Shown piece by piece: positions 26,225 through 38,846 of a stretch of 64,000 bases of DNA (position 1 is the stretch's first letter; each line of letters starts with the position of its first letter). The stretch spans positions 49,977,293 to 50,041,292 of the forward strand of contig OZ024927.1 in assembly GCA_964017235.1 (NCBI GenBank), read 5' to 3'. A program made the translations under genes and the position numbers. The DNA comes from Sabellastarte sp. h YS-2021. Taxonomy: Eukaryota; Annelida; Polychaeta; Sabellida; Sabellidae. The notes under the pieces were generated by a model that worked only from the letters and a program-made list of their open reading frames with translations, had not been told where the DNA came from and did no database searches.

Positions 26225-26420
26225 TGTCAGTACATTTTATATGTCATATCATGATGGTTTGTTGGTAGAAAATATGGTCCATATTAATTCATTAAGATTC
26301 TGCACTGTCAACCACTAGAGCTTGTTACCTTTCCCACATAATTACAAAACTGAGATTCAAACCTGCAATCTGATTGGTTGGAGGCATATGCATTACCACA
26401 ATACGACTGAGTCCTCTTAT
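26225..26420 (-). repeat. diverged SINE copy
   Basis: In minus-strand order: TGTCATATCATGATGG, ATTCTGCACTGTCAACCAC, ACCTTTCCCACATAAT, then a B-box complement GAGATTCAAACC. This is the same arrangement as the (AAAT)n SINE. Confidence 0.65.
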
Positions 26421-27537
26421 CCAGAATATCATTGACCATGCTCTGCCATTATTTTGTTATGACTTAACTGAACAAATAACTGAATAATTTAATTAGGCAG
26501 TACATTTTGTATTATTTTATTGATTTTCTGGCCCAGGTAGTCTAACTACTTCACACATTAATCACCAGTGGACAATACTCAGACCAAACTATAAAGCCCC
26601 TTTTCCCTCTGACTGAACGTTTAATCAATCACAGAAAAGCCATTTACTTGCTTTGGTAATCAAGGTAAGAGATGAAGAAGTCATTTATTTGTCCATCCCT
26701 GTGGTTAAAGGCTGCCAGCATGAAAACTGATCACAAAATATGGGTGTTTCTGTCAAAGAAACATGTCTTCATTTTTCTTAAAAACACCAGAATGTAATAT
26801 ACATCAAGCCTATTTGTTAGCTTTATAGCACTTATTTATGTCTCAGTTTCAATCAGAGTATTATACCTTTTACAGTCCATTAATATTGTTTGTGGGAATG
26901 TGTATTACTACTACATGTAATTATATCAGTGACTGTGTGGGAACCCTTCAGATGGTATATTTATCATCTATGTATAAACCTTTGGTCACCTTGGTGAGAA
27001 AACCCCTAATCACAAATGTACAAACAATCATAAATGCTGGCAGTATGTATATCCATGTAAGTATGATATACAATGTCAGTCTTTGGGATTCAGTGACCTT
27101 TTTTAAAGGCCACTTAAATAGGATTTGTACATTTACTTGGAGTGGTGCACGGAGCCCTGAAGTAGTAAAGTGATCTGGTGTCATAATGCAGGGGATTGTG
27201 ACACCCTTTCAAGCTTTAATAGTCTGCTTACAAGGCATGATTGACTTGTACCCTAAATACAACTGTTTCAAGACTAAGTATATTGACCTGATCATTTGAG
27301 TTTCAGGTTACAACGTCAACAAATAGATATCTATATGTTTGACTGATGTTTAAAACTCACTCTTTAGTGCCATGTTAAATCTGTGTCCCCCATGTGGGTA
27401 AAGTAGAAAAATATACACAAGATTATTGCAGTATCAATACATGTAAGCTGAACGCCTAAACTCCACCAATCTCTTGATGTGTGTACATTGCAAAAAACAC
27501 AGGAGTTCAGATGCCTTATTGAAGAGCCCAGTTCAAT

Positions 27538-28148
27538 TAGCCGGATGTGCCACGGATATAGCCCACGGTTCCATATATGGTAACTGACAAGGATGCACAA
27601 GGGATGAGGGCGGGTCATGTAAAAGATTTACGGAACTGCCACGCATCTGCTACGGTCTGCCACACACAGGTTTGCAGATGAAAAGACTGCACAAAGGATT
27701 GGTGTTGTGACTTTTTTTATTCCGCAAACCCATTCCATGTCAGTCCGTAGCAGATCTAGTTAGATCTGGCAATGTTTTTACAGATATTTATTGGCGTGGA
27801 AGCGTCGAGGATGAAAGGGATGCCACAAGGACATCCAGGATGGTTTAGGGACAATAAGGACACTCACGGATGAGATACGGATGAGCTATGTATACCTTGA
27901 TCGGATAAGATCCGTACAGACTTTACAGAAAAATCCAACAGTTTGATTTTTCCGTAAAGTCCTACGGATCTTATCTGATCCTTGGCATGTCACTACGAAC
28001 CATGGTATGCCACTACAGATGTCACAAGGACATTAGGGATGTTATGGATGACCTTACAGACACAAAAGATGATCCGTAAATCAATCAACATTTTCCATAT
28101 TAGGAAACCTAGTGCAATCTGGTGGACGATCCTTGGATGTGTAACTGG
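27538..28148. mobile_element. multi-hairpin ATCCGT-rich MITE, copy 2
   Basis: It is collinear with the copy at 25560 over its whole length and in the same orientation. It has degraded TIRs (left CCAGTTCAATTAGCCGGAT; right end GGATGTGTAACTGG). The central palindrome at about 27930-27952 has one mismatch. Short indels separate the copies. The termini are more decayed than in copy 1, so it is probably the older insertion. Confidence 0.8.
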
Positions 28149-30130
28149 GGTATCTCATCCGTGTGCATGACATTCAGTGGCTCATTCTGTAGTGTGAAAA
28201 ACAGATTTTCAGAAATGACATAACAAGTGTTTCATTTATACAGACACCGGATCTGGATCTTTGTAGATTCATCCCTGATAAGAAATTTACATGCATCTAA
28301 GAAATTTACATGCATCTAAATTTGACACGTTTTGCAACTTTAATGCAAATGCCAATCGTATGATAATTGTTTTGAGGTTGGAATGGGCAGTTAGAAAGTG
28401 ACTAATGAACACAGGGTGAGGGGAATGGGTGTGTTTTTATCAATTGATCTAATCAACTTATACCTTTATACCTTGTTGATAGTTTTAAATATTATAACTT
28501 CATCGGTTAAATGCATATACATATGCCTATTATGAGGACAGCTTATTTCTTGGTATGAACTGAAAGACTTTGACAAAGCTTTTCAATAGAAACAATCTTA
28601 AAACCATTGCAAAGTGCAATTAGGATAAGTTTTGATTTTACAGCAATCTTAAACCTATCTTTTCCATCTTAAGTCAATCTTTAAGTTTTGTATAACCAGG
28701 AAGGATCAGGAAACTATCGTACATCTATCAAGAGCCTATCAGAAGATTTCTTTAACCATTGGCAATATCAATTGGAAAGTTATCGGGAAAATATCGGGAA
28801 CTTATCTTGAAATTGTCTTACACTACACCCATGGATCGTGAATGTTTTCATTATTTCTAATTGGGAACTAGGTTTATGATGGGATCACAACAGTGGAACA
28901 GGCCTATAAGCCTATTGAGTCAGACTAACAATGATACAATATAAGACAATATAATACAATGTGTTAATATAGTTATATATAGTGATATGATATACCTGCT
29001 CTGTTCACACTAAAGACAATACTACACATTGTGATATTTCATTGTGCACAAGTTTTGATTAATTTTTTCATACTTTTAAAGAGTCCCCCTCAATTGGTAA
29101 ATTTCATGTGAATTATGGCAAATTTCACTTTTTGTACTCTCCACTCCTAGGGGGAATAAGGTTTACTGACATCACCTCATCATATGTATGGTGGTAAAGC
29201 CATCAGATTTTATTGCTAAATCTTGCAGAGAAATATAAAGACTGGGGTCATGAGGTCGTAAAACCTTAAAAAAAATATGGAATAGTCTGACCACAAACCC
29301 TGCCCTCCAAAATAAAACAATCATTCTTGTTCTACTCTTGAAATATAATTGAGGCTATTTGGGTAGACAACAAAAAGTGAAATAGTAGAAATTGAGGCCA
29401 AAAAGTCACCCTCTTCTTTTTATTATGAAAGTCTGTAAGAGATTCATTGTTAACTCTAATAGGTTTCCTTGTCTCTGAAATGAAGTAGAAATCTCTAAGA
29501 CAGAGAGACCCATAAAACACTTGATGCAAGAATTGGTGCACTTGACTACAAGAATTCATCATTTCTTAAGGTTTAATTATAAAACTGGCACCTAACACTT
29601 ATGTTAACAAGAGGAAACCTTGATTAATTATTTTGGCCACACATGTGTTTTGATAAAAGAAAAAGTCTTAATTTTGACTTTAACTATTAAAATACACTGA
29701 CATAATGTGACATAAGTCTATATTGTTCAACCATAGACTACTCACTCCGACAATAAATGAACAATATGTGTTAATAAATATATTACTCTATTACTTATTC
29801 CAGTAATTATTGTAGCTTAACTTGCAGGCATGTCAACAATAAGTGTTGATTTGTATTGTACTCCTCTACACAATTCAAATCACCCCACCCTCTTCTCAAT
29901 TGCAATATTCCTCAAGTTAACTCATGGTGCAATTATATCAGTTATGATAAGAGCTGACTGTTGGCATTGAAAAGCTATGTGGTGTCCACATAGAAGAATT
30001 GGGGTACTGTGCCCCTAGGGGAATGGACCTGGCATTGAGTTAACCCATGCTACAGTTGAGTAGTGGTGGCCAGCCTTTGTGGAAAATATAAGCACATTGT
30101 GTGAGCATTTTGTCACCTCCATTCATTGAG
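28149..30130. other. non-coding stretch upstream of the candidate distal promoter
   Basis: It contains a two-copy 19-bp tandem (AAGAAATTTACATGCATCT at 28280 and 28299) and an ATACAAT-rich low-complexity patch near 28930-28965. No exon is supported. Confidence 0.45.
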
Positions 30131-30133
30131 TTA

Positions 30134-30245
30134 ATTGGTGTCAGTCTGGTGCCAGCCAATTAGAAGAGGCAATGGAGAATTGCTCACAGGGCCTGAGAGC
30201 CAATCAGATTGCAGCTTTGAATGAATGCCAGCCCCCTTTATATAG
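30134..30245 (+). promoter_or_regulatory. candidate distal promoter: CCAAT, TTTGAA, TATA
   Basis: Within 112 bp there are an inverted CCAAT (ATTGG, 30134-30138), CCAAT at 30156-30160 and 30200-30204, TTTGAA at 30216-30221 (identical to the CHR element core of cell-cycle genes) and a TATA-like CTTTATATAG at about 30236-30245. CCAAT plus CHR is the known layout of DREAM/NF-Y-controlled mitotic promoters in vertebrates. Its use here, and its link to the gene at 38847, are inference. Short motifs can occur by chance in AT-rich DNA. Confidence 0.35.
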
Positions 30246-30269
30246 ATGATCAACACAAGCACATGGCAT

Positions 30270-30652
30270 ATCACTTGAATACATACATGAGTCTGATAGA
30301 GAGTAGAATATTGCATGTTAACAGTCTTGTGATATTTACAACTGATATATAGTTATATATAACATAAGTATACAAATCTTAGTATCTATATGTGTCCATA
30401 GTAACACACATCTGTTAATGTTTACAGGAATTATTATACCAGATAACTTGTTACACCTGAGATACTAAGAGATTGTTGTTAGTGTGTAATATAACATCTG
30501 GTTTAATTGACTGACAGGATTTAATAGCTGATGTCAATACATTGAAGAGTTCTGTGAAGTTCAGATTTTATGTGAGCATTGCTTTATAAGGATCTGTTAA
30601 CACCTAATGTGCAGAGATTGCTTCATTGGACCTGCTCATCTCACAAGACTTG
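30270..30652 (+). other. candidate non-coding first exon
   Basis: Downstream of the TATA-like box the sequence runs to a strong donor, CTTG|GTAAGT, at 30652/30653. If it were spliced to the acceptor TTTTAG at 38842, the junction would create an in-frame TGA six bases before the ATG at 38847, so this exon would be 5'UTR only. The exon start is an estimate from the TATA position. No transcript evidence is available. Confidence 0.3.
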
Positions 30653-33600
30653 GTAAGTCCCTTGATTGTGTCTGTAACATCTTTAATGTAACATCTGTTA
30701 CAATCTGTGAAGGCTTTTTATGTTTAAAGTTTTTATAAAAAGTTCAGTTAACAGTGTAATTGCATACAGTTAGACTATGGAATGTTCAAATATAATTTAA
30801 GTGAACTAATTTTTTTAAATGCCTCTTAGGACAATGAAGTTGGCAATTAATACCTACTGCAATGTGTTGTGTTTAAATGTTAAATACTTCAGGAATATTG
30901 TAAATATTACGATTATTAGTAAAAATATTTTTTGTTAAATATTGAGATGGTTATATCTGTAGTGTTTTATCTATGCTCCAGCATTTAAGTACTGTAGTGT
31001 TTTAGTATTACTATCTCCCTTTAAAAAAAACATATTGACCTAGTCATATCTGTGTGTGTGGTAAGATTTCACACATCCTGTCCTATTGAATACATTAGTC
31101 TGTCACCATGCCTCTTTGCCACCCCATTCCCTTCCCCCTGTTTATTTGACTAGAGCTGCTCCCAGTCTGACCAGGGGACAAGATTGATTCAGCTAATTAG
31201 ACCTGCTATTAACACCATCCATGGTTCACATCCAGGTGAACTTAGTGTAGGCAGGTCTTTGGCATAGAAATGTAGCCCTGATGGATGGGTTTTTGATGAG
31301 GGTTAAGATTTCTGTAGAATGAGTCTTAGTGAGTGACTAGTAGCCATTTTGCAGTGTTGCTAGAAATAAGAAGGGGCTCCTCTTAATTAAACAGCCAAAC
31401 CCACCTTCCTTATGTTTTTAACTTGTTTAACTGTTGCCATGGTGATTTGAAATGACCACTGGTATCACCACTCACATAGAGATATAAAGGAATCTCGTTC
31501 AATCCTGAATATAGAGAATCTGTTAAGACAATATCAGGTTCTTGTGCCTTTTCACATAGGGTTGTAGATTTTAAGCCCATTTTCAAAGCAACTGATATTA
31601 CAGATCAGTCTCAGGGGAGAGAATTATCAGTAGTGTGAAATATGAAATAACTACCTCTCCTGGGAATTCAAATATTATGAATTTCCTTTGATTTCTAAAG
31701 ACTAGGCTGTGAAAGGTATTGTATGACAAGCTAAGGGTGAATTAAAAATGTCTGTAAAATGAGTTTTATCAAAATAACCAAAACAGAGATGAAAGTCAAT
31801 TAAAAATAGTCTGAAGGGAAAGTCACTCTCCACTGTAAAGTTTGAAAAGCCAGACAGTTTAGGGTTTTTCCTGTGGGCTGGGCATTTGACCTGTTATATT
31901 CTGGGCTGAGCACCTGTGCATGGTGTTTTATGGGCCACATCTCACTGACCCGATGCCCATCACTGATCTACTACTCCTGTACTATGAGGGGAAAAAAGTG
32001 TTAAACTGAAAGGAAAAACTTGTCAAAACCCATAAAATGGCATTTAATGCCAGTACTGTCATTTAGTGTGCAGAGCTCTGTGAATGTTAGCACCTATAAT
32101 GTTTAGTTTATGTGTGAGATAGTTTTAAGGATGGTGGGGCGGGCTTATGTGGCAACACTCCAGTCAACTTTTCACAGGTTGGCCTGTAAGAGAGGCGATA
32201 GTTCTGGGTGGAGTGGGTCATGGGACACTTGTGAATATTTTAAATTACAATGACATTTCCTTCAGGCTAATCTACTCAGGTGTTTTGCACAATTTGAACA
32301 ACTGACATGGCATATATATGATGCACAAGTGACTTTGTACTTGTTGCTGCATAAATTAAATATGCAAATCAATGGTGATATCAGATTTTCAACATGACTT
32401 ACACTTTGTATGTCTAATAATCACCTTTATTTAAAGCTATTATAGCCTATGATTGTATTTTTCAGTATTTTATAATAAGGTTATCAGATAAGTGTAAAAT
32501 AGAAGGAGACTTAATTGCAAGTGAATTTTTGTTAAGGAGGAGCTTAACACTCTGTGTACAGGTATCTCATGTCTGTCCCAACATTCACAGTTTGTTATAA
32601 CCAGGGAAGTCCTCAGCATTGAACAGGTGGCTCTTGTAGTAATTTTCACCCCAAGACTGACTGGGTTTAGGGTTTACTTCCCAACCCATAAAAATGTGTT
32701 TCTATTCCTGCTGTGGGGTGAATAAAAAAAGCAAACTGACACCACCCTGTCAGATTCACAAGTGTGGTATTTGCCCTGCCCTTATCCCAAATTACTGTAA
32801 TACTAGAAATATCTGCTTATTTACATTCTTCTCATTTCCTTATTTTAAGAAAGTATTTGCCAATTATCCTGTTTTGTACAGCAAATTCAACCTCAGTCTT
32901 TTCCTATGCCTTAAAGTTCTTTTCTTTTTCGATTTAACTTGCATAGGCAATAGCTTTTTAAGTTTTCACTGTATTTATGCATGACAACAAATTACCAAAG
33001 CTACCAGACGCTATGGACTTGTTTCAAAGTGACAGTTCAGAGATAAAGTTAACCAGATTATAGTATTTAACAGTGGGAAGTGTTTTGATGCCATTAAAGT
33101 AACAGTGTGGAATATTTCTTGGCACTAAGTTCATGCCCTGTTTTCATGCCAGCAGATTAAGACTGACCAACTCACCAACTTGCTGTGTAAAGAGAGCCTT
33201 TGCTGGCATGGTTGATGTCACAAATGAGAACTGCCACAATTAACCACTCAAACTGGTAAGAGTATGCTTTAACTTGTAAAATTAAAGGTACAGTCCAGTC
33301 AGCATCTTTTGAATGTACTTGAATGAACTAACTGGACACAAAGTAATACAATATCAAAGACGTGACATGGTGTATCTCGTTTATTATTTAAATAAAGACA
33401 CATTAGAACATTTTCTGAATGTAGTTCGATTTTGATTGTTCTCATAGTTAATAAGTAAAAGTAGTTTAGTTTTAATCAGTATCAAGTATATGCCAGATGG
33501 CTGTTGTGCTAATATTTTATCATCATGGCACATAGTAATTATATATACCACATAAGTTAAAACATTTGTCTCAAATTTCCTAATACAAAAGAAAAACATT

Positions 33601-36600
33601 GAATGGGTATCTTCACTTTGAAGAATCACTGTTGGGAAATGTTGCAAATCCAAAGGGACTTTTCAGTCACAAACACATTGTTCACAAACTCACACAAAAA
33701 GGGAAATACATGGGAGACCCAGGAAGGACAATTCACAAATTTTACTCCAAATTTAGGTTTCCTTTGTACCAATTTATGAGTTGTTTTGAAATGTAATTGG
33801 GTCCAGTGGTTGTTTTTGAGCTGGGAATCCGACACCCCTTCTGATATGATGAATAGAACCAGTTTTGGTCATAGAGAGACATTGGACTATTGCGAAGTCA
33901 GGAATACATAGAGTCATTGTGAGTCATTGATGCGACTAACTAGGGAAGTGTGCCTATTCTTTCTGTGCACTTTAGGCTTCCTTTAAAACTGTCTTTGCAG
34001 TTACAAATCTGTTAAATACACACCTTCTGTGCTTTTCCTGAAACTCAGTCTTCTTGGTCTTCTTGCTTTAATGGATAAAGAAGAGAACAGATTGTTAATT
34101 TGCTCCTTGTCTTGATAAGCAAATTGCATTATGCGAGTAAGATATTTTTTCCTTACAAAAGATTTTAAATGACATATTGTGCTCGTCTTATGCCACCTCC
34201 GTTGAACTTGTCCATTCCTGGTTATTGAAGAGTTTACACATGAATTTGTCAAGTCTTCTGCTAATATTAAAGTCTCCTATCATGATTAATTCTTTGGAAG
34301 GGTATCTTTTAAGACTAAAAGGTTTTGGGTGTGAGAAAGATGCAAATATGATACAGCACATTTTCAGTTTTTAGGCGTAATTCAAAACATCTTATTTAAG
34401 TACTCTAAGTCTGACCTTTTAAAGAAAGAAAGGTCATCAGAAAACATACTGGGGGTTCCTTGAAATGTCAAAATGTGTAATCATCACTTCAGAATGAGTC
34501 AATTCATGGTGAATTTTAATGAAGAGAGGTGTATGTTGACAGAAGGGCTGATTTCTATTTAAAATTGACAAAGTGTGGGATTTATTGTGGTTTTACCACT
34601 TAATTGCCTCTGCCCCTACCAAATGCTGTCATGGACTTCATATGGAGGAGTCTGGCATGGTCCCTACCCTTGTGTATCTGTGAGAGAATCTGATATATTC
34701 TGGTTCTTGACTGCCCTCAGGGCAAGCTTACTTGTCTAATTGACCAGGAGTGGTCATCTTCCACCAATACCTTGTGTCTTCTTACTAATACTAAACCCTC
34801 TTCTAAAACACCTGTCATATCAATAGATTTCTAAAGACCAGTCTGTTTCCCAGGTATGCCCTGTATTGTTTTATACCTGACCAAAGTCACCAACAAGTTT
34901 CTACCCATGTAATTAAACCTTGTAGAAGTCAGACCCCAAACTTGTCCACATCTTAACAGATGCAGTGAATGAAAGGAAATGCTAATGTGTGGTCTTGAAA
35001 CTGAACATTAAGATGTCATTAATAGAAAGGACAACAGGTGATCATGGAGATGGAAACCAGTATTATTACTCAAATTGACTGGTGTCTGTATATTTTACAA
35101 AAGTTGGAGACATACATTCAGACTTAGTGGCAAAAACTGAACATTCTTAATATTGACCTTCACATGATAAACATGGGCCAAAAATACCGATTAACCTTTT
35201 TTACCAAAAATTAAATTTACTATGAATTGAATTTCAGTGAGTGATTGTGGTAATATGAGAACATAAGAGAAGTTAAATTTGTACTATGTTTAGTACCACA
35301 CAAGACACAACAGGTGACAAAATAAATGGTTCTGTATCCTCTGTTAAATAAATAAAACTTCTGTGGTTCAGCAGCATTTAATTATAAGTCTTATCTTTTC
35401 ACTTACTTTACACCTAACTCTTTATCAGTGACTTGCAACAAGTGTTCAAATAATAATTTAACTCTTGTAGAGAAGTGTAATAAATTAACTATTAGAATAA
35501 CAGCAAGTCACATTTTATCAGAATTTAATGTCTCAATTTGCTAGGAGGGTAGTTATTCTGTCTAGTGTGAGTGCCCACTTCAAAGGATCTAGAGGGTTTT
35601 ACTACTGGGGAGATATGACTTCAGTTAGCCACTGATTTGGGGTTATAAACCAGCCTCCTATCTGATATCAATAGGTATAGTAGTTTCTGCCCCTCCCATT
35701 ACCCATTGTGGCTATCTATGTTAACATTTTAAAAATATATTACAGCCTCAGTAAAATACATAAAGGTAGTTTTGTCATTGGAGGTGGGAGAGAGTTTAAG
35801 ATTTAGACCACTAGTAGTGTATAGATTCCAGTCATCCAATGAAGGTAAAATCCTTCAACCACCCAAACACAGAGAGATCAGTAACATTTGAAGTTCATTT
35901 CTCAATTATCCTCAAATTCTTACTAATTGAAGAGCCACTTTTGTAGCCTCCAATAAAACATGTATCAAAAGTGGTTTTATTTGTATTACTATAAGGATAT
36001 GCTAATGACTGGTGAAAAGGTATATAATTCCTGACATCAAAAAAGTGAGAAGGAAATGTGCTAAAAAGTTATGCACATAACAGGAAAACATAAGCAAGAT
36101 CCTCCAAAAAATGCACAATATAACATACTTACATCATGCAAATCTAGATCAAAATCAGACTTGATGCCACTGAAAATAAACACCAGATGTGTCAGTGAGC
36201 ACAATTCTTTTATTAACTTGATGTCCATTTTCCCACCTACTTATTATTCTTTCATAAAAACATGGGGCAGAAGAGCTAAAAGGATAAGTGAACCTTCTGT
36301 ATTTTGGGGCAGATTTTTCAAAACAGTTTTAATTCAGTCCGTAATCAAACCACAACATGTTGTAAGGAAGACAAAGTTTACTCAGACTACAAATGCTAGA
36401 GGTATAGCTTTCCAACTGTAACAAGAAATTCACCTGTAGAAAAGCAGCTTGGGTTAGTTGGATACATTTTTAGACCCTATAAAAATATCTTATATCAATA
36501 TTGATAGTTCTGGTATGCTATCTAAGTTATGATATTTTCATTTGCGGTCTTAGTGTAACATCTTTGTTAACACTGTGTTATGGATCATCAAGAGTATACT

Positions 36601-38842
36601 TAAAGTCACTTTTAAAATATTGTCAAATGAAATTAGAAAGTAACATTATTTTTTTGCTAAAATTCCATTTAACAGAAACACGAACAGATTATGCATTTAA
36701 AGTATAAATGTCATCTTCACTTAATGTTCTCACAATATTGACCTAGACTATGCAATTACATTTTACTCAAAATTATATTAAATGTAAGTTATGCCCAACT
36801 GAACAAGTTTTGACCTTATCAAAATAAAAATAAGTCTTTACTATGTGAAAGGCAAGACCTGTTAAGGCCCCTTGCCTATGTAATGTAACAAATGATATAG
36901 TTTTCTTAGGTATTATGCACCTGTTTTCATTGCAAGTGTAAAAGTGGATCATATAGAATATGCACAGAGAAAACACTGGTCTATTTAGATTTAACCAGGC
37001 AATTATTATTTCTATCAGTAGGTAAGAATGTATAAAACACAGGTTTTCCCGGGATTTTTTATACTTAGCATTCTTACTCAATCATTTGTGTGCAAGCTGA
37101 AATAGAGGTTTAAAAGTACTATTGAAAAAGATACATCAATACATTTTTAACTTGAGGATAATTAGAACAGCACTGAGGTATTTGTGGTAAGTTTTGCTTC
37201 TTGAATTTTAAAATAAAATGGTTAGACTTTAAAGTCAGCTTAGCTTAAACCATTAATTATATAACTACTATAACCAGTAAATGTAAGAAACTGAAAAGGT
37301 AAACTGACAGTATGCAAAAACATATTGATTTAAAACATATTTTTATCAGCACAAAATTGAAGTTAACTAATAGGTGTAATTTAAAAAGAGAAATTTATGA
37401 ATCGAGCTATTAATAATGAGGATTTATCAGTACATGTATATCGAAGCATTTATTGTATCAGTAGAGATTGCTGTAAGTGAATATTCATCTCACCCATAAT
37501 ATCTTGTGGGCGTAACCAGATCTATTCATTTACCACCAGGTTACAGGTGTAAAAACAGCAGGCAAATCTCTGATAAAATGTACAGTCTACCTAAACATTA
37601 TAATTTATGAATTTGTGTCAAAATGTCTGATTATAATGATCTCCAATGTTATTAACCCCTCTGATAAGGGATAGTATAGACTTACTAGGATACTCACTTT
37701 ACATAGTGTCCTGGAAATATTTAATTGTTTGTAATCAGCATCATATAACTTGTGTAAATGAACTATGTACCATTATTCCAAATACATAAATTATTTACAA
37801 ATTACTAATCTACCAATAAAATACATTCAGGATTCAGGTTCAACATAACTCTTAAATTTACAGCTACAAAAGATTTTTTTGCGATAACTACAACAAAGCA
37901 ACTAAAGACACACAGTGTTTTAAAAGCCATGTCTGTGCGAATTATAACATGTAATACAAGGATGAGAGATATATCCATATGATTTAAAAGGAAGCATCTC
38001 TTTGATCTTAATAACAGTACTCTATGTAGTTTGCAAACATTCATTAAAAGTCTGTGCCATTTTAATTATCATTTGTTTGTATGAGGATTATCTGTCTTCT
38101 TTGAAGTTTTTTTTCTGATGTTGGTAGAAATTAATTATTGCTGCAGTTTGATCTTTTGGGGACCATGATCAAATATATGCAAGGGATCATCAGTCTGGTA
38201 GATACATTGTTCTACATGTACATGTAAACAAAAGGATTACTACATGGCTTTCTTTTTTTTCACTCAGCTGTACCAGGTACACATTATAATCCTCCATAGA
38301 GATTGCTCTACTACTGCTGTAAACCCAATCAATGGTCTATATTAACCAATGAGGACAATTAATTGTTTTAACCCCATCAGTGACCTGTTGAGCTCCCTCA
38401 ATTGCACATCAAACCCCACAGATAAGTAGCTGCTTGAGTCATCTGATTGCTTTAAGGCCCCAAAAGTGTTTGGAATTAGTCTGGTCCAAGTTTGGACAGC
38501 CACTAAACAGACCAGAGCTACTTAATCTGTAGGACACTCCTTCAACATCAAACAGAGATAATGCCATTATTTTGCACCTTCTTTTTATGTAGATTGAAAA
38601 GGAGATCAGCAAGTTTGTTTGCTTGTTTCTCAGTGGGAACTGAATATTGCAGGCATTTGTATAAAACCCTAACCACAGGTCATTCAAACCATCATTCAGT
38701 CTCTAGCTTTCTCCAGTAAAACATCTCTTGGATTTTGCAACATATTTCCTTGGATAGATATAACTTAAAAGTGTATATGAAAATTGAAATGATTGAAAAG
38801 ATTTTAATAATTTAAAGTGGAATAAAATTTTGTTACTTTTAG
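30653..38842 (+). other. candidate first intron / upstream non-coding region
   Basis: This is 8.2 kb without a supported coding exon. Several open frames of 60-116 residues (for example at 32694, 34001 and 36071) show no domain, no splice context and AT-driven composition. CCAAT boxes lie at 38325-38329 and 38346-38350. No transposable element was recognised in this interval, which is unusual for the window and could reflect constraint or simply old, unrecognisable repeats. Confidence 0.35.
38660..38701 (+). promoter_or_regulatory. candidate proximal promoter (TATA, TTCAAA, TCAGT)
   Basis: TATAAAA at 38660-38666 is followed by TTCAAA (complement of the CHR core) at 38683-38688 and an Inr-like TCAGT at 38696-38700, about 35 bp downstream. 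This would give an unspliced 5'UTR of about 150 nt reaching the ATG at 38847. It contains a small upstream frame (38777-38815) out of phase with the gene. It competes with the distal model; both could be used. Confidence 0.35.
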
Positions 38843-38846
38843 ATAT

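Noticed and set aside
36071..36421. 116-residue plus-strand open frame
   Set aside because: No domain, no composition contrast with the flanks, and no supporting splice signals.
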